Shown here: in pieces, positions 7,759 to 7,769 of the stretch | Layout: every line of letters starts with the position of its first letter | Position numbering within the stretch: the first letter of the stretch is position 1 | Assembly (NCBI GenBank): GCA_945283395.1 | Contig: CALYQH010000060.1 | Location: forward strand, 1-7,769 | From: an uncultured Ventosimonas sp. | GTDB taxonomy: Bacteria; Pseudomonadota; Gammaproteobacteria; Pseudomonadales; Pseudomonadaceae | Length of the DNA: 7,769 nt | Reading direction: 5' to 3' | The notes under the pieces: model-generated | What the model saw: the letters and a program-made list of their open reading frames with translations, nothing else | Databases searched by the model: none | What the model was told of the DNA's origin: nothing | Position numbers and translations under genes: made by a program

Positions 7759-7769
7759 TAGTACTCTTT

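Larger units (their letters stand above)
7668..7769. promoter_or_regulatory. A+T-rich intergenic region upstream of pilM
   Basis: This is the only sizeable non-coding stretch and continues past the right edge. It is dominated by A and T, with a TATATATA core around 7713-7726, and lies where the pil operon promoter should be. In Pseudomonas the divergent neighbour here is the penicillin-binding protein gene ponA/mrcA; if the same holds, this region would carry promoters in both directions. No coding frame on either strand is convincing. No clear sigma-54 (GG-N10-GC type) element was seen. Confidence 0.6.

Noticed and set aside
1..7769. Mobile elements, CRISPR, tRNA or other RNA genes, or an undescribed defence or biosynthetic system
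   Set aside because: Almost every base is accounted for by eight recognised genes with tight spacing; no terminal inverted repeats, spaced repeats or cloverleaf-like sequence were seen.

Overview
The window is one continuous minus-strand gene cluster from a low-G+C gammaproteobacterium. Reading in the direction of transcription (right to left), the order is pilM, pilN, pilO, pilP, pilQ, aroK, aroB and a damX-type gene cut by the left edge. This is the order found next to mrcA/ponA in Pseudomonas and relatives. From memory the protein sequences look closest to Pseudomonas (for example PilO, PilQ and the N-terminus of the DamX-like protein), but the DNA is clearly A+T-rich, unlike ordinary Pseudomonas. 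A low-G+C member of the Pseudomonadales/Pseudomonadaceae, such as an insect-gut lineage like Entomomonas, would fit. That assignment is an inference and not proven by anything in the window.

Layout: 7668-7769 is the only sizeable intergenic stretch. It is very A+T-rich and probably carries the operon promoter. 4920-7667 holds pilM, pilN, pilO and pilP, whose ends overlap or touch (TGATG or ATGA junctions) and which each have a recognisable Shine-Dalgarno sequence. 2635-4902 is pilQ. 2114-2629 is aroK, which begins with a TTG codon five bases after the pilQ stop. 959-2071 is aroB. 1-962 is the 5' part of the damX-like gene, overlapping the aroB stop. No terminator-like hairpin with a T-run is visible between any of these genes, so all eight are likely co-transcribed.

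Function: PilM (cytoplasmic actin-like), PilN and PilO (inner-membrane bitopic proteins) and PilP (inner-membrane lipoprotein) form the alignment subcomplex. It links the type IV pilus motor to the outer-membrane secretin PilQ. AroK and AroB are two shikimate-pathway enzymes that form the conserved tail of the locus. The last gene encodes a cytoplasmic AAA ATPase domain followed by a transmembrane helix; in this family a periplasmic SPOR domain that binds septal peptidoglycan usually follows, but it lies outside the window. All genes appear intact except for the edge truncation. I see no mobile element, CRISPR array, RNA gene or clearly novel system. The points worth checking are small: unusual start codons, ambiguous starts, a cysteine pair in PilP and a short repeat at the PilO N-terminus.
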